This document shows, one piece after another, positions 9,265 to 18,916 of a stretch of 64,000 nt of DNA. Under the pieces are notes generated by a model, which worked only from the letters and a program-made list of their open reading frames with translations, was not told the DNA's origin and made no database searches. The stretch comes from an uncultured Alphaproteobacteria bacterium. GTDB taxonomy: Bacteria > Pseudomonadota > Alphaproteobacteria > Rhodobacterales > Rhodobacteraceae. The DNA lies in contig CACBAO010000007.1 in NCBI GenBank assembly GCA_902537235.1, forward strand, positions 18,531 to 82,530. Reading direction: 5' to 3'. The position numbers and the translations under genes were made by a program. Numbering within the stretch: position 1 is the first letter of the stretch; each line of letters opens with the position of its first letter.

Positions 9265-10155
9265 ATGAGTTTAAGTACTAAACCATACGCAGACAAGAAA
9301 AACATAACCATTAATAACAAGACTATGTCCTATATTGATGAGGGGGAAGGTGACGCGATCATATTTCAACATGGTAATCCTACCTCATCCTATCTATGGA
9401 GAAACGTCATGCCTCATCTTGAGGGGCAGGGACGCTTAATTGCTTGTGACTTAATTGGTATGGGTGACTCAGAGAAACTTACAAATTCAGGTCCTGATAG
9501 TTATAACTACTTTGAACATCGCGATTTTCTTTTCGCACTATTGGAAGAATTAAATATAGGAAAGGAGGTTGTCTTTGTAATCCATGACTGGGGATCAGCA
9601 CTAGGATTTGATTGGTCTTTTCAAAACCAAGATAGGATCCAAGGCATAGCCTATATGGAGGGAATAGTGAAGCCAGTTACTTGGGATGAATGGCCAGAAA
9701 ATGCTACAAGGGTATTTCAAGGTTTTCGCTCCGAAGCCGGTGAGAGCATGGTGCTTGATAAAAATATCTTTGTTGAAAGGGTTCTACCCTCTTCAATAAT
9801 GCGCGAATTGTCAGAGGAAGAGATGAATGAGTACCGTCGACCGTTTTCAAATCCAGGGGAAGATAGAAGGCCGACCTTGAGCTGGCCACGACAAATACCT
9901 ATTCAGGGAGAGCCTAAGCAGGTTGTCGAAGTTGTCGAAAACTATAGTAAATGGCTATCGTCAAGCGATCTACCAAAGCTCTTTATAAATGCAGACCCAG
10001 GTTCAATACTAACAGGTGAGCAAAGAGAATTTTGTCGCTCTTGGCCAAATCAGGAAGAAGTAATGGTTAAGGGAACGCATTTCATACAAGAAGACTCGCC
10101 CGATGAAATTGGCAAGGCGGTATCTAGATTTGTTTCAAAGTTAAGAGGAAACTAA
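9265..10155 (+). CDS. Haloalkane dehalogenase (alpha/beta hydrolase)
   Basis: The 296-aa protein matches the HLD-II type (DhaA/LinB). It has [12 protein letters not shown] with the halide-binding Asn38, nucleophile Asp108 and Trp109 in [11 protein letters not shown], Glu132 in AYMEGIV as the catalytic acid, and His272 in [10 protein letters not shown]. These enzymes hydrolyse carbon-halogen bonds to alcohol plus halide. The start ATG follows GGAGC about 7 nt upstream. The next two genes follow on the same strand with short gaps (22 and 24 nt), suggesting a small catabolic operon. The natural substrate is unknown. Confidence 0.9.
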   Translation: MSLSTKPYADKKNITINNKTMSYIDEGEGDAIIFQHGNPTSSYLWRNVMPHLEGQGRLIACDLIGMGDSEKLTNSGPDSYNYFEHRDFLFALLEELNIGKEVVFVIHDWGSALGFDWSFQNQDRIQGIAYMEGIVKPVTWDEWPENATRVFQGFRSEAGESMVLDKNIFVERVLPSSIMRELSEEEMNEYRRPFSNPGEDRRPTLSWPRQIPIQGEPKQVVEVVENYSKWLSSSDLPKLFINADPGSILTGEQREFCRSWPNQEEVMVKGTHFIQEDSPDEIGKAVSRFVSKLRGN

Positions 10156-10177
10156 GGAATGTTTTGCAAGGGCGGCA

Positions 10178-10783
10178 ATGACAACTGAAACTAATAAAGT
10201 AAGCTTTACCCAAATGAAAGACGGTAATTATGAAGATTACCAGCTACTAAAAAAATTAGAGAAGCCTTATTTGCGTCTAACAGCTAGCAGGATAATCGAT
10301 GAGCTAAAAAGACAAGGTGAAAAAACACTCGAAGGCTATCGAATTACTCGTTTAGATCATGGGTTACAGTCAGCCACAAGGGCTGAAGCTGATGGTGTAG
10401 ATATTGATTGGATTGTAGGGGCATTATTACATGATATTGGAGATGGATTGGCTCCGCAAAATCATGATAAGTTTTCTGCAGAAGTCATCAGACCCTTCGT
10501 TCGTTGGGAAGTTACCTGGACAGTGGCTCATCATGGTATTTTTCAAATGATTTATTATGCTCATCATTATGGATGGGATAAAGATGCAAGAGATAGATTT
10601 AAAGACCATCCATGTTTTGATATATGCTCAAAGTTCTGTGAAAGATGGGATCAAAAATCATTTGACCCTGATTATCCTTCAAAGACAATAGAATATTTTG
10701 AACCTATGGTAGAAGAGGTTTTTTCTAGAAAGGCGTTTTCTCCAGAAGTAATTAGAGAAAATGAAGCCATAGGCTTTGACTAA
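10178..10783 (+). CDS. HD-domain protein, PhnZ/TmpB-like (possible diiron oxygenase)
   Basis: This 201-aa HD-superfamily protein has ligand-type residues in order: H61 (LDHGLQSA), H85-D86 (LLHDIGDG), H96, H118/H119 (VAHHGIF) and D158 (ERWDQKSF). The spacing and the aromatic YYAHHYGWDKDARDRF stretch recall the mixed-valent diiron oxygenases PhnZ and TmpB rather than nucleotidases. Those enzymes oxidatively cleave C-P or related bonds. It is in line with a haloalkane dehalogenase and a racemase-like gene, so a role in a small-molecule catabolic route is plausible. Superfamily is firm; the oxygenase call is inference. Confidence 0.72.
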   Translation: MTTETNKVSFTQMKDGNYEDYQLLKKLEKPYLRLTASRIIDELKRQGEKTLEGYRITRLDHGLQSATRAEADGVDIDWIVGALLHDIGDGLAPQNHDKFSAEVIRPFVRWEVTWTVAHHGIFQMIYYAHHYGWDKDARDRFKDHPCFDICSKFCERWDQKSFDPDYPSKTIEYFEPMVEEVFSRKAFSPEVIRENEAIGFD

Positions 10784-10807
10784 AATTATAAAACTGATGG
10801 GTTGAAC

Positions 10808-11476
10808 ATGCATGTAGGTTTAATAGGTGGGATTGGACCAGCCGTGACGTTTCGCTACTACCAGCGTTTGTTTGAAATAGCCTTGGCAAAGAAATTTTCT
10901 CTTGAATTGACTGTTGTGAATTGCGATATGCCCCAATTTTTAAATAATTTTTCCCAAGATAAAAAAGAAAATCAAGCAAGTATTTTTGCAGAGCTAGCTA
11001 GTAGATTGCAAAAAGCAGGCGCAGATTTTGTTGTACTTCCTTCGATAGGTGGAAGTTTTTGTTTAAACGAGTTTATAAAAAAAAGCCCTTTGCCTGTGCA
11101 GGATGTAATAACCCCATTAAGGACATATTTAGAACCTTATAAAGGGAAAACTATGGGGCTTGTTGGTACTAATAAAGCTATGGATACCAAAATTTATAAT
11201 TTAACAGATGAGATAAACTGGTTGATACCCGAAGCTGAGCAATTTGATGATGTTCACAATAGTTATGTTGCGCTAGCAACCGAGGGAAAAGCAAATAGAC
11301 AAATTTCTGAAACACTAATTTCTGCCAGTAAAAAACTCATAGATCGAGGGGCGGACGCGGTTGTTTTAGGCGGTACTGATTTATTCTTAGTCTTTGAAAA
11401 TCATCAATTGTCTTTTGAAATCATTGACTGTGCAGATGTCCACATAGGGCATATAGCTACTTTAGCAGCCAAATAA
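10808..11476 (+). CDS. Aspartate/glutamate racemase-superfamily protein lacking both catalytic cysteines
   Basis: About 222 aa with the superfamily opening GLIGGIGPAVTFRYYQRL and the two-lobed alpha/beta repeat. The first catalytic segment, normally CNTxH, reads LPSIGGSF (about 77-84). The second, normally GCTE, reads LGGTD (about 187-191), so neither catalytic Cys is present. Racemisation by the usual two-base mechanism therefore looks impossible. It may be a different lyase or isomerase, or a binding protein. The ATG at 10808 is preferred over TTG at 10802. It is third in the dehalogenase run. Confidence 0.75.
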   Translation: MHVGLIGGIGPAVTFRYYQRLFEIALAKKFSLELTVVNCDMPQFLNNFSQDKKENQASIFAELASRLQKAGADFVVLPSIGGSFCLNEFIKKSPLPVQDVITPLRTYLEPYKGKTMGLVGTNKAMDTKIYNLTDEINWLIPEAEQFDDVHNSYVALATEGKANRQISETLISASKKLIDRGADAVVLGGTDLFLVFENHQLSFEIIDCADVHIGHIATLAAK

Positions 11477-11509
11477 ATTAGAAGCTTAAAAGTATTTGTG
11501 ACTAGATTA

Positions 11510-12106
11510 TCAATTTTTGATTAATTCATCCTCGACAAATTCCATCCTATCCTTCCCCCAAAACATTTCACTACCAACAAATATACTAGGCACTCCGAAC
11601 ACACCTCTTTCAATCCCATCATTGGTGCTATCTATTAAAGATTGACGAATTTTATCGCTCTCGCATAGTTTCTCAAATTTTTTTGGGTTAACTCCTAACC
11701 TTTTTACAATCGGAGCCATTCCCTCGTAGTTTTGAATAGTGGCATTATTATTTTCCCAATATTCACAGAAAATTGCCTCTATAAATGGGATTTCTAGTTT
11801 GAATTCACGCATTGCTAATGCACCTCTGAGTGTACGACTTGTCTTTATAGGAAATTGACTTGGAAACTTGAATTTTAAGTTAAATTTTTTTGCCCACCTT
11901 GCTAGATCAGCCTTTCGGTTTTCAATCTTTATTGCAGGTTCTTCCATAAGCACATAGTTTCTAGACCGGAACGCAAACCCCAAGTTGTATGGGTGTAAAA
12001 TTAGGTCACTATTTGTTCTTTTTAAAATTGGCTTGATTAAGTGCAGCGCGAAGTATGCGTTCGTACTTCCAATATCCCAAAACATTTCAACTTTTTTTTT
12101 AGTCAT
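11510..12106 (-). CDS. DsbA-fold 2-hydroxychromene-2-carboxylate isomerase-like protein
   Basis: The 198-aa protein of the NahD/HCCA-isomerase group has an N-terminal FWDIGSTNAYFA segment where the family has its catalytic Ser, a helical insert, and the cis-Pro region RGVFGVPSIFVGSEMFWG. The family uses a thioredoxin fold, often with glutathione, for isomerisation in aromatic degradation. It is transcribed leftwards and converges on the racemase-like gene. The substrate is not deducible, and general DsbA-family oxidoreductase activity is the alternative. Confidence 0.8.
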   Translation of the reverse strand: MTKKKVEMFWDIGSTNAYFALHLIKPILKRTNSDLILHPYNLGFAFRSRNYVLMEEPAIKIENRKADLARWAKKFNLKFKFPSQFPIKTSRTLRGALAMREFKLEIPFIEAIFCEYWENNNATIQNYEGMAPIVKRLGVNPKKFEKLCESDKIRQSLIDSTNDGIERGVFGVPSIFVGSEMFWGKDRMEFVEDELIKN

Positions 12107-12161
12107 TCGTTACCTTTTGAGTTTATGGTCACAAGAAATTGTGTTTTGCTTTAATTCAATA

Positions 12162-12548
12162 TTAACATGCCGCTATGAAATCTATTTCTACAGAAGCACC
12201 AACAGCTAAGCCTGTTACTCCAATACATGTCCGTGCGGGAAGCTTATCTTTCGCAAAATATGATGCATAAACGCTGTTCATTCTATCAAAATCCCCAAAG
12301 TTAACCAAATAAACTCGCGCAAAAATAACTTTCTGCAACGAGGAACCTGCCGCATTCAAAACCTCTATTAGATTTTTCATAACCTGATGAGTTTGCGCTT
12401 CGATTCCTCCTTCAACAAGTTTAGTGTTATCATTTTTGAGTGTTGGCATTTGACCTGTAATAAATAAATACTCCCCAGCACGAACAGCATGACTGAAGGG
12501 TGCAACCTTTTGAGGTCCTGAGGAAAAAGTTAGATGTTCAACGTCCAT
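12162..12548 (-). CDS. RidA family enamine/imine deaminase
   Basis: The 128-aa protein has the RidA fold signatures: PFSHAVRAGEYLFITGQMP at the start, the central AGSSLQKVIFARVYL and the C-terminal PARTCIGVTGLAVGASVEIDFIA, which includes the Arg and Glu used by the family. RidA-type trimers hydrolyse reactive enamines/imines made by PLP enzymes. The length matches the family. It is a single leftward gene between the isomerase and the rhomboid gene, with 55 nt to the former. Confidence 0.88.
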   Translation of the reverse strand: MDVEHLTFSSGPQKVAPFSHAVRAGEYLFITGQMPTLKNDNTKLVEGGIEAQTHQVMKNLIEVLNAAGSSLQKVIFARVYLVNFGDFDRMNSVYASYFAKDKLPARTCIGVTGLAVGASVEIDFIAAC

Positions 12549-12647
12549 GGCTTAGCTTAAATAGTAAATATATTTTTGTAAACTAACACTGTTCTAAATT
12601 TCATATTGATTGAAATAGTATATAATAAAGAAAATATTTGATATAAA

Positions 12648-13292
12648 ATGCAAAATACTTCAATCCGAAATAAGCGAGAACCTTTTTTTAATAATGTACC
12701 ACCTGGAGTTCTTATTTTAGGTGGAGTAATTGTGGGGATCGAATTGTTTCTTCAAATATTTGGACTGGAATGGCGTAGTACCGCCTTTCTATTTCTTGCT
12801 TTTTTTCCTTTGGACTTCAGTACGCCTTACAAAGAGCTTTTCTTTGGCCAGAATTTAGTAATGTTTTTTTCTTATTCTTTTTTACATGGAAACTTTTTTC
12901 ATATGATAATTAACGTTGCTATCTTTTTTGCCTTAGGAAAACAAATAGAGGAACAATTAGGTGCAATTAATTTGATATTAATATTTATCTCGACATCAAT
13001 TGCAGGAGCAGTTGCTTATCAGTTTCTTTCTTCAGGAAATTCAGTGCCGATGGTTGGTGCTAGCGGAGGTGTGTTTGGTTTTTTTGGTTTCATTAAAGGT
13101 AAAGAATTGATTTACAGAGTTAGGCATGATCTAACAATCTTACCATTTTTGAACCTTTTTTTTGGCTTAATATTATTGCACATCATCCTCGTTTTACTGT
13201 ATCCGACGATTATTCCTTTTCAAATAGGATGGCAGGGTCATTTAGGTGGATTTGCTTCTGGGTTGATTTTAGCAAGTATGATTAGAAAATGA
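12648..13292 (+). CDS. Rhomboid family intramembrane serine protease
   Basis: The 214-aa protein has six predicted membrane helices. The catalytic Ser lies in GASGGVFGFFGF, the catalytic His in GWQGHLGGFASG, and the HGNFFHMIINVAIFFALG segment supplies the oxyanion His/Asn. Rhomboids cleave substrates within the membrane. Its stop overlaps the ATG of the following SDR gene by 4 nt, so translation is coupled although no functional link is obvious. The substrate is unknown. Confidence 0.88.
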   Translation: MQNTSIRNKREPFFNNVPPGVLILGGVIVGIELFLQIFGLEWRSTAFLFLAFFPLDFSTPYKELFFGQNLVMFFSYSFLHGNFFHMIINVAIFFALGKQIEEQLGAINLILIFISTSIAGAVAYQFLSSGNSVPMVGASGGVFGFFGFIKGKELIYRVRHDLTILPFLNLFFGLILLHIILVLLYPTIIPFQIGWQGHLGGFASGLILASMIRK

Positions 13293-14062
13293 ATAGTTCC
13301 AATAAAGGTATGTTGAAGTTTCAGCTAAAGGAACGAACGGCTTTGATAACAGGCTCGACGCGAGGAATTGGCTGGTCAATAGCAAGGGGAATGGCCGAGG
13401 CAGGAGCAACAGTCTTCATAAATGGTCGTGATAAAAAGATTGTGGATACTCGATGTAAAAGCTTAATTGATTTGGGATACAATGCAAAGCCAGCTTTTTT
13501 TGATGCTACGGACGTTGAAGCTGCAGAAAGATTTTTGGGATCCACTAAAATACCAATTGATACTCTGGTAAATAACGCAGCAATTAGGCTTCGAAAGCCA
13601 TTAAACGAAATTTCTCATACATCTTTTTCGGAAATATTGGAGGCAAACTTAAGTTCTATTTATGCAATTTCTCGAACTTTTGCTATTCGTTTAAAGAGTA
13701 AAAACATAAATGGCTCATTGCTTAATATTACATCTATCGCCGGCCCAAGAGCAAGACCAGGTGATGCAGCATATACCGCGGCAAAAGGAGGTTTGGAAGC
13801 CTTGACGAGATCATTAGCTGTTGAACTTGCACCAACAGTTCGGTGTAATGCCATAGCGCCTGGCTACTTTGCAACCGATGCAAATGCGGCTTACGTTGAT
13901 AATGAAGAGGTAAAGATATTTGTTGAAAATCGAATTCCCCTCAAAAGATGGGGGCAACCTGAAGAGATTTCGGGGGCAGCTGTTTTTCTTGCCTCTAGTG
14001 CCTCTTCTTATATTACTGGTCACACACTCGTAATTGATGCTGGGTTAACTATACTGTTTTAG
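13289..14062 (+). CDS. Short-chain dehydrogenase/reductase
   Basis: The 257-aa classical SDR has the cofactor site GSTRGIGWSIA, NNAAI, and catalytic YTAAK in AAYTAAKGGLEALTRSLA. The C-terminal GAAVFLASSASSYITGHTLVIDAG is typical of FabG/gluconate-5-dehydrogenase-like members. It starts inside the rhomboid stop (ATGA overlap). An internal ATG at 13313 is an alternative start. The substrate, probably an alcohol, sugar acid or ketone, cannot be deduced. Confidence 0.86.
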   Translation: MNSSNKGMLKFQLKERTALITGSTRGIGWSIARGMAEAGATVFINGRDKKIVDTRCKSLIDLGYNAKPAFFDATDVEAAERFLGSTKIPIDTLVNNAAIRLRKPLNEISHTSFSEILEANLSSIYAISRTFAIRLKSKNINGSLLNITSIAGPRARPGDAAYTAAKGGLEALTRSLAVELAPTVRCNAIAPGYFATDANAAYVDNEEVKIFVENRIPLKRWGQPEEISGAAVFLASSASSYITGHTLVIDAGLTILF

Positions 14063-14234
14063 GTATAAAAAAGCTTGTTGGTTGTTACGTAGTTATTTTT
14101 TGCAACATATTATTTAAATCATCTGCCATAACAATCGCTAAAGCCATATTTCATCTTTCAGAGAACACCCCTTTTTTCTAAAAAATGTTTCAGAAAAATA
14201 GGCGTGAATAGATAAGATAGCGTATTTGATAAGT

Positions 14235-14885
14235 TCATTTAAAGGAGTATTTCTTTAATATTTTTTTACGGTTTTTAGCTAACCAAAGCCCAATTAATAT
14301 TGCTGGCCCGACATTAATTTTGCCTTTAGATATCATTTTTGAAAATTCTTTATAGGAAAAAATGTGACTTCTTATATCTTCAGACTCGCTCGCTAAGCCA
14401 GAGACCAAATTTGAGCTTTCAGGCAATGAAACAAGCCCAACATATTGATGAAAAAATTCAGTTGATATGCCAGGCGATGGGTAACTTCGAGCTACCAATA
14501 ATAGTGTTTCAATTTCTAATTGTGCTTCTTCTCGCGCTTCTCTAATCCCAGCTTGCTCAGGAGATTCTCCTGAGTCGATTAGACCAGCAATTGGTTCTAA
14601 AACCCAGGGCCGATCATCACCTTTGACGTAAGGACCAGTCCGAAATTGTTCAATTAATAATACTCGGTCGTTAACGGGATCATAAGGCAAAACAATGGCT
14701 GCATCGGATGAAATTAGCGTACTTCTTCTTACAACTTCACTTTGCTCATTATTAAACATCCGATATGAGAGATTATGTTCCTTGACTGAAAAAAAGCCCT
14801 TGTAAACTATGCGCTCACTGTGTGAAGAAGCGTGTGTTCGATTCATTTTATTCAAATTGGTTGAATTTTTTGACATCTTCTCCAT
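14235..14885 (-). CDS. NUDIX hydrolase, ADP-ribose pyrophosphatase type
   Basis: The 216-aa protein has a complete Nudix box (GLIDSGESPEQAGIREAREEA plus hydrophobic tail). The preceding VLLIEQFRTGPY and WVLEPIAGLID match NudF-type ADP-ribose pyrophosphatases. The family cleaves ADP-ribose to AMP and ribose-5-phosphate. Two near starts exist: ATG at 14885 with AAGGA upstream, and ATG at 14876 with GGAG close upstream. It converges on the SDR gene. Confidence 0.85.
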   Translation of the reverse strand: MEKMSKNSTNLNKMNRTHASSHSERIVYKGFFSVKEHNLSYRMFNNEQSEVVRRSTLISSDAAIVLPYDPVNDRVLLIEQFRTGPYVKGDDRPWVLEPIAGLIDSGESPEQAGIREAREEAQLEIETLLLVARSYPSPGISTEFFHQYVGLVSLPESSNLVSGLASESEDIRSHIFSYKEFSKMISKGKINVGPAILIGLWLAKNRKKILKKYSFK

Positions 14886-14958
14886 ATTCCTTGTGATTAC
14901 AGCAAATTACCTTTACAAAGACCTATCACAGTTCAGTGATAAATGAGAGAGGTAAAGT

Positions 14959-15036
14959 TTGCAATATGTTCTAATAATCGGAGCAAGCAGGGGACTTGGC
15001 TTTGGTTTCGTTACTACTTTTTGCTATATCCATTAA
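14959..15036 (+). pseudogene. 5' remnant of a short-chain dehydrogenase
   Basis: From a TTG at 14959 the frame reads MQYVLIIGASRGLGFGFV, the exact N-terminal strand and cofactor motif of an SDR, and then hits a TAA after 25 codons. The remaining sequence to 15278 shows no SDR continuation in any frame that I can recognise. I read it as a decayed gene end marking the border between metabolic genes and the polysaccharide locus. The rest of this gap holds only short unrelated frames. Confidence 0.6.
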
Positions 15037-15278
15037 AAATGTGTGGTATCGTGAGTTTCAATTTATCCAACACGGTTTATGAATTACAAAAAGGATCCCA
15101 AATGGCAAATTACATTGTTTTTACAATATATTCCCGTGAAAAAAGCTTTAATATCTGTGGTAGAAATGAGTGATGGTATGCTTAAAGATATAATACCGTT
15201 TTTTCCAACTGAGGATGATATATCTCGGAAGAAACTATGGTTTTGGTTGCTTCTCAAATGTCAAAGCTTAAATATAAA

Positions 15279-16217
15279 ATGTTGAATTTTGCATTAATTG
15301 GTGCGGCAGGCTATATAGCACCTCGCCATATGGCTGCAATCAAAGCCACTAATAATGGACTTGTAGCAGCCTATGATCCAAATGATTCAGTTGGAATTAT
15401 TGATAGTTACTTTCCGGAGGCGAATTTTTTTACAGAATTTGAGAGGTTTGATAGGTTCATCGATAAACATAGGCGTGAAGCAAAACGAATAAATTTTTTC
15501 TCCATATGTTCACCAAATTATCTCCATGATAGCCATATAAGGTTCGCGCTTCGATCTGGTGCCGACGCTATATGTGAAAAACCACTCGTATTGAATCCCT
15601 GGAATATAGATGCATTGGTTGATTATGAGAAAGAAACTGGAAAGAAAGTTAACACAATCTTACAACTAAGATTGCACCCATCAATAATTGCTTTAAAAAA
15701 AACTGTTGAAAAATCACCTTTAAAGGAAAAATTTGATATCGACCTCACATATATAACTTCAAGGGGGAAATGGTACTTACAAAGTTGGAAAGGAGATGAA
15801 AGTAAATCGGGTGGAATTGCTACAAATATTGGAATTCATTTTTTTGATATGTTACATTTTGTCTTTGGAGACCTACAGGAAAATAAAGTTGCACTAAGGG
15901 AAAAGACTAAAGCTTCTGGTTATCTTGAATATCAAAATGCAAGAGTTAGGTGGTTCCTTTCTACAGAGTATTTTGACATACCAAAAGAAATACGCGAAAC
16001 TGGCGTTCGAACCTACCGGTCACTATTGATCAATGGTTCAGAAATTGAGTTTTCAAACAACTTCACTGATTTGCATAGAGTAAGTTATGAAGAAATTTTA
16101 AACGGTCGTGGATTTGGTTTAATTGAAAATCGTGTTTCAATCGAGACTGTTGTCGCTATTCGTTCTCAGGCGACTCAGAAATTGAGTGATACCCATCCAC
16201 TACTACTTGGGAAATGA
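15279..16217 (+). CDS. WbpB/WlbA-like UDP-sugar 3-dehydrogenase
   Basis: About 312 aa from the ATG at 15279; upstream in-frame ATGs add residues that the family lacks. It opens with MLNFALIGAAGYIAPRHM, almost the signature of WlbA/WbpB, and has CEKPLVLNPWN for the catalytic Lys region. WbpB/WlbA oxidises the 3-OH of UDP-GlcNAc-uronic acid in UDP-2,3-diacetamido-uronate synthesis. The next two genes are the matching acetyltransferase and aminotransferase, which strongly supports this role. The UDP-GlcNAc 6-dehydrogenase (WbpA) is not in the window. Confidence 0.88.
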   Translation: MLNFALIGAAGYIAPRHMAAIKATNNGLVAAYDPNDSVGIIDSYFPEANFFTEFERFDRFIDKHRREAKRINFFSICSPNYLHDSHIRFALRSGADAICEKPLVLNPWNIDALVDYEKETGKKVNTILQLRLHPSIIALKKTVEKSPLKEKFDIDLTYITSRGKWYLQSWKGDESKSGGIATNIGIHFFDMLHFVFGDLQENKVALREKTKASGYLEYQNARVRWFLSTEYFDIPKEIRETGVRTYRSLLINGSEIEFSNNFTDLHRVSYEEILNGRGFGLIENRVSIETVVAIRSQATQKLSDTHPLLLGK

Positions 16218-16228
16218 GGTGCTTTTAG

Positions 16229-16801
16229 ATGATCCATGAAAGTGCAATAGTTGATCAAGGAGCTATAATCGGTGAAGGATCTAGAGTTTGGCATTTTTCA
16301 CATGTCTGCTCTGGAGCGCATATTGGTAAAAGTGTATCTCTTGGCCAAAATGTTTTTGTAGGAAACAAGGTTAGGATTGGAAATAACTGCAAAATTCAAA
16401 ATAACGTAAGCATTTATGACAACATAACGCTTGAACATGACGTTTTTTGCGGGCCTTCTGTGGTTTTTACAAATGTTTATAATCCAAGAGCTTTCATTGA
16501 TAGAAAAACAGAGTACCGCGATACTTTAGTAAAACAGGGTGCTACAATAGGTGCGAATTGTACAGTGATTTGTGGTATTGAAATAGGGAAATTTGCTTTT
16601 TTAGGCGCTGGGTCAGTTGTAAGAGAAAGCGTGCCGGATTTTGCATTAATCGTTGGCAATCCTGGAGAGCAAATTGGTTGGATGAGTGCTCTTGGTAAAC
16701 GGTTAAAGCTTCCATTAGCTGGAAATGCTACAGCGATCTGCGAGTATACCGGTGAAATTTATAAACTCACTGGGTCAAAAGTAACCCGAAAGGTAGAATG
16801 A
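16229..16801 (+). CDS. WbpD-like UDP-amino-sugar N-acetyltransferase
   Basis: The 190-aa protein is a left-handed beta-helix of hexapeptide repeats ([41 protein letters not shown]), with the FTNVYNPRA segment common in WbpD/WlbB. These acetylate the 3-amino group of UDP-3-amino-GlcNAc-uronate. GAGG lies about 8 nt upstream of the ATG. It ends inside the start of the WbpE-like gene (ATGA overlap). Context on both sides supports the specific role. Confidence 0.87.
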   Translation: MIHESAIVDQGAIIGEGSRVWHFSHVCSGAHIGKSVSLGQNVFVGNKVRIGNNCKIQNNVSIYDNITLEHDVFCGPSVVFTNVYNPRAFIDRKTEYRDTLVKQGATIGANCTVICGIEIGKFAFLGAGSVVRESVPDFALIVGNPGEQIGWMSALGKRLKLPLAGNATAICEYTGEIYKLTGSKVTRKVE

Positions 16802-17901
16802 CGATGCTTCCGTTCATTGATTTAGCTGCACAACAAGATCGAATTAAAATAAAGATTAAAACAAGAATTTCTGCGGTTTTGGCGCATGGAAAGTATATTT
16901 CAGGGCCGGAAGTGGCAGAGTTAGAAGAGCGTTTACAGGATTACACCAAAGCGTCACATTGCATCACGGTTGCAAATGGGACAGACGCATTGCAGATTGC
17001 TCTGATGGCCTTAGGGGTTGGTCCAGGTGATGAAGTTATAACCCCGTCATTTTCATATATTGCGACCGCTGAAGCTGTGGCCATTCTAGGTGCTGAACCT
17101 GTATATGTTGATATAGACCCAGTAACTTATAATTTAGATCCAGTGAAGCTCGAAAGTGTCATTACATCAAAGACAAAGGCTGTAATTCCAGTATCGCTCT
17201 ATGGATTGCCTGCTGATTTCGATGCGATTAATAAGGTTGCTAAAAAATATTCAGTCCCTGTGATTGAGGATGGAGCTCAAAGCTTTGGCGCATCTTATAA
17301 GGGGCGTAAGTCGTGCAATTTAAGCTTAATTGGTTGCACAAGTTTTTTCCCAACTAAACCTTTGGGTTGCTATGGAGATGGTGGGGCTATTTTTACCTCA
17401 GATTCGGAATTAGCAAAATCAATAAAAAAAATAGCTCGCCATGGACAAGAAAAAAAATACTATCATACCTGTATTGGGATGAATTCTAGGTTGGATACAA
17501 TCCAAGCTGCTGTCTTGTTAGCTAAAATTGATATACTTGACGACGAAATTTTTGAGCGGGAACAAATTGCTGTCCGATACAATGAAGCGTTTTCAAAATA
17601 TGCTAAAATTAAAACACCAGCTTCCATTGAGCGATATTCGTCGGCATGGGCACAATACACAGTACGTATTAAAAATAGATCACGTATTCAAGACAAACTG
17701 AAGGCAAAGGGTATTCCTTCAATGGTTCACTATCCAATGCCTCTTTCGTCTCAACCAGCTGTTGCAAGGTCTGCGCATGTTCCAAACAGTGAAATTGCTG
17801 CAAGTGAGGTATTGAGCTTGCCGGTCTTTGGTACGTTAATACACGATCAACAGGATAAAATAATAGAAGCCATTACAGGCTCACTGGAAAATATCTTTTA
17901 G
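16798..17901 (+). CDS. WbpE-like DegT/DnrJ/EryC1 aminotransferase
   Basis: This 367-aa PLP enzyme has [38 protein letters not shown], and [13 protein letters not shown] with the Schiff-base Lys. WbpE/WlbC transfers an amino group to the 3-keto UDP-GlcNAc-uronate made by WbpB. Start ATG at 16798 overlaps the WbpD stop. Together with its two upstream neighbours it should give UDP-2,3-diacetamido-2,3-dideoxy-glucuronate. The reaction is inferred from family and gene order. Confidence 0.88.
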   Translation: MTMLPFIDLAAQQDRIKIKIKTRISAVLAHGKYISGPEVAELEERLQDYTKASHCITVANGTDALQIALMALGVGPGDEVITPSFSYIATAEAVAILGAEPVYVDIDPVTYNLDPVKLESVITSKTKAVIPVSLYGLPADFDAINKVAKKYSVPVIEDGAQSFGASYKGRKSCNLSLIGCTSFFPTKPLGCYGDGGAIFTSDSELAKSIKKIARHGQEKKYYHTCIGMNSRLDTIQAAVLLAKIDILDDEIFEREQIAVRYNEAFSKYAKIKTPASIERYSSAWAQYTVRIKNRSRIQDKLKAKGIPSMVHYPMPLSSQPAVARSAHVPNSEIAASEVLSLPVFGTLIHDQQDKIIEAITGSLENIF

Positions 17902-17910
17902 GAGTAAAAT

Positions 17911-18915
17911 ATGGATCTTAGAGGAAAACGATTTATGGTGGTAGGAGGTGCTGGGCTGATAGGTTCGCATACTGTAGATCAGTTGCTGAATGAAGACGTG
18001 GGGAAAGTGTTAATTTATGATAATTTCACGCGTGGTAGGGAAGAGAATTTAGCGAGTGCACTGACAGATCCTAGATGCTCTGTATATGATGTCGGTGGTG
18101 ATATTCTTCAGACTGATATCTTGAATGCAGCAATGAAAGACAATGCAATTGACGGGGTTTTTCATCTTGCTGCCTTGTGGTTATTGCAATGTCATGAATA
18201 CCCTCGATCTGCATTCAATACCAATGTGATGGGTACATTTAACGTGATGGAAGCTTGTGTGGCGAACAAAATAGAGCGTTTAGTATGGTCTTCTTCTGCA
18301 TCAGTGTATGGAGATGCTGTTACTGAACCAATGGAAGAAGATCACCCATATAATAACAAAAATTTCTATGGTGCGACAAAGATTGCTGGGGAAGCAATGA
18401 TGCGTTCTTTCCATTATCGGTATGGCTTGGACTATGTGGGTCTAAGGTACATGAATGTTTATGGGCCTCGTCAAGATTATCACGGTGCTTACATCGCAGT
18501 CATAATGAAAATGCTAGATGCTATTGACCGAGGTGAGGCCCCGATAATCATGGGAGATGGCTCAGAGGCTTTTGACTTTGTCGCAGTAGAAGATTGTGCA
18601 AAGGCAAACGTGTGTGGCATGTCATCAAACGCAACTGATAAATTTTACAATGTTGGGACGGGGCATCGTACAACACTAAAGGAGTTAGCGGAAAAACTCT
18701 TGAATTTGACTGGTTTTAACAAAGAGATCCAATACGTTCCGCGTAGTCAGGCAACTCTTGTAAAAAATAGGATTGGCTGCCCAAAAAAAGCCAAAAAAGA
18801 AATTGGCTTTACAGCTGATACTGATTTAGAAGAAGGTTTGAAACGTTTAATCGATTGGCGGGCCTCTCATAAAAGTGAAGTAGAGGCGCGCAAGCGTTCA
18901 GTCGGATTAAAGTAA
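17911..18915 (+). CDS. NAD-dependent nucleotide-sugar epimerase/dehydratase
   Basis: The 334-aa extended SDR has VVGGAGLIGSHTVDQLL, the SSSASVYGD strand, and catalytic NFYGATKIAGE (YxxxK). It resembles UDP-glucose 4-epimerase/UDP-GlcNAc 4,6-dehydratase-type proteins. It starts 9 nt after the WbpE-like gene with GGAG upstream, and ends one base before the next aminotransferase. The pairing with that aminotransferase suggests a keto-sugar or epimer intermediate. Exact chemistry is uncertain. Confidence 0.82.
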   Translation: MDLRGKRFMVVGGAGLIGSHTVDQLLNEDVGKVLIYDNFTRGREENLASALTDPRCSVYDVGGDILQTDILNAAMKDNAIDGVFHLAALWLLQCHEYPRSAFNTNVMGTFNVMEACVANKIERLVWSSSASVYGDAVTEPMEEDHPYNNKNFYGATKIAGEAMMRSFHYRYGLDYVGLRYMNVYGPRQDYHGAYIAVIMKMLDAIDRGEAPIIMGDGSEAFDFVAVEDCAKANVCGMSSNATDKFYNVGTGHRTTLKELAEKLLNLTGFNKEIQYVPRSQATLVKNRIGCPKKAKKEIGFTADTDLEEGLKRLIDWRASHKSEVEARKRSVGLK

Positions 18916-18916
18916 T

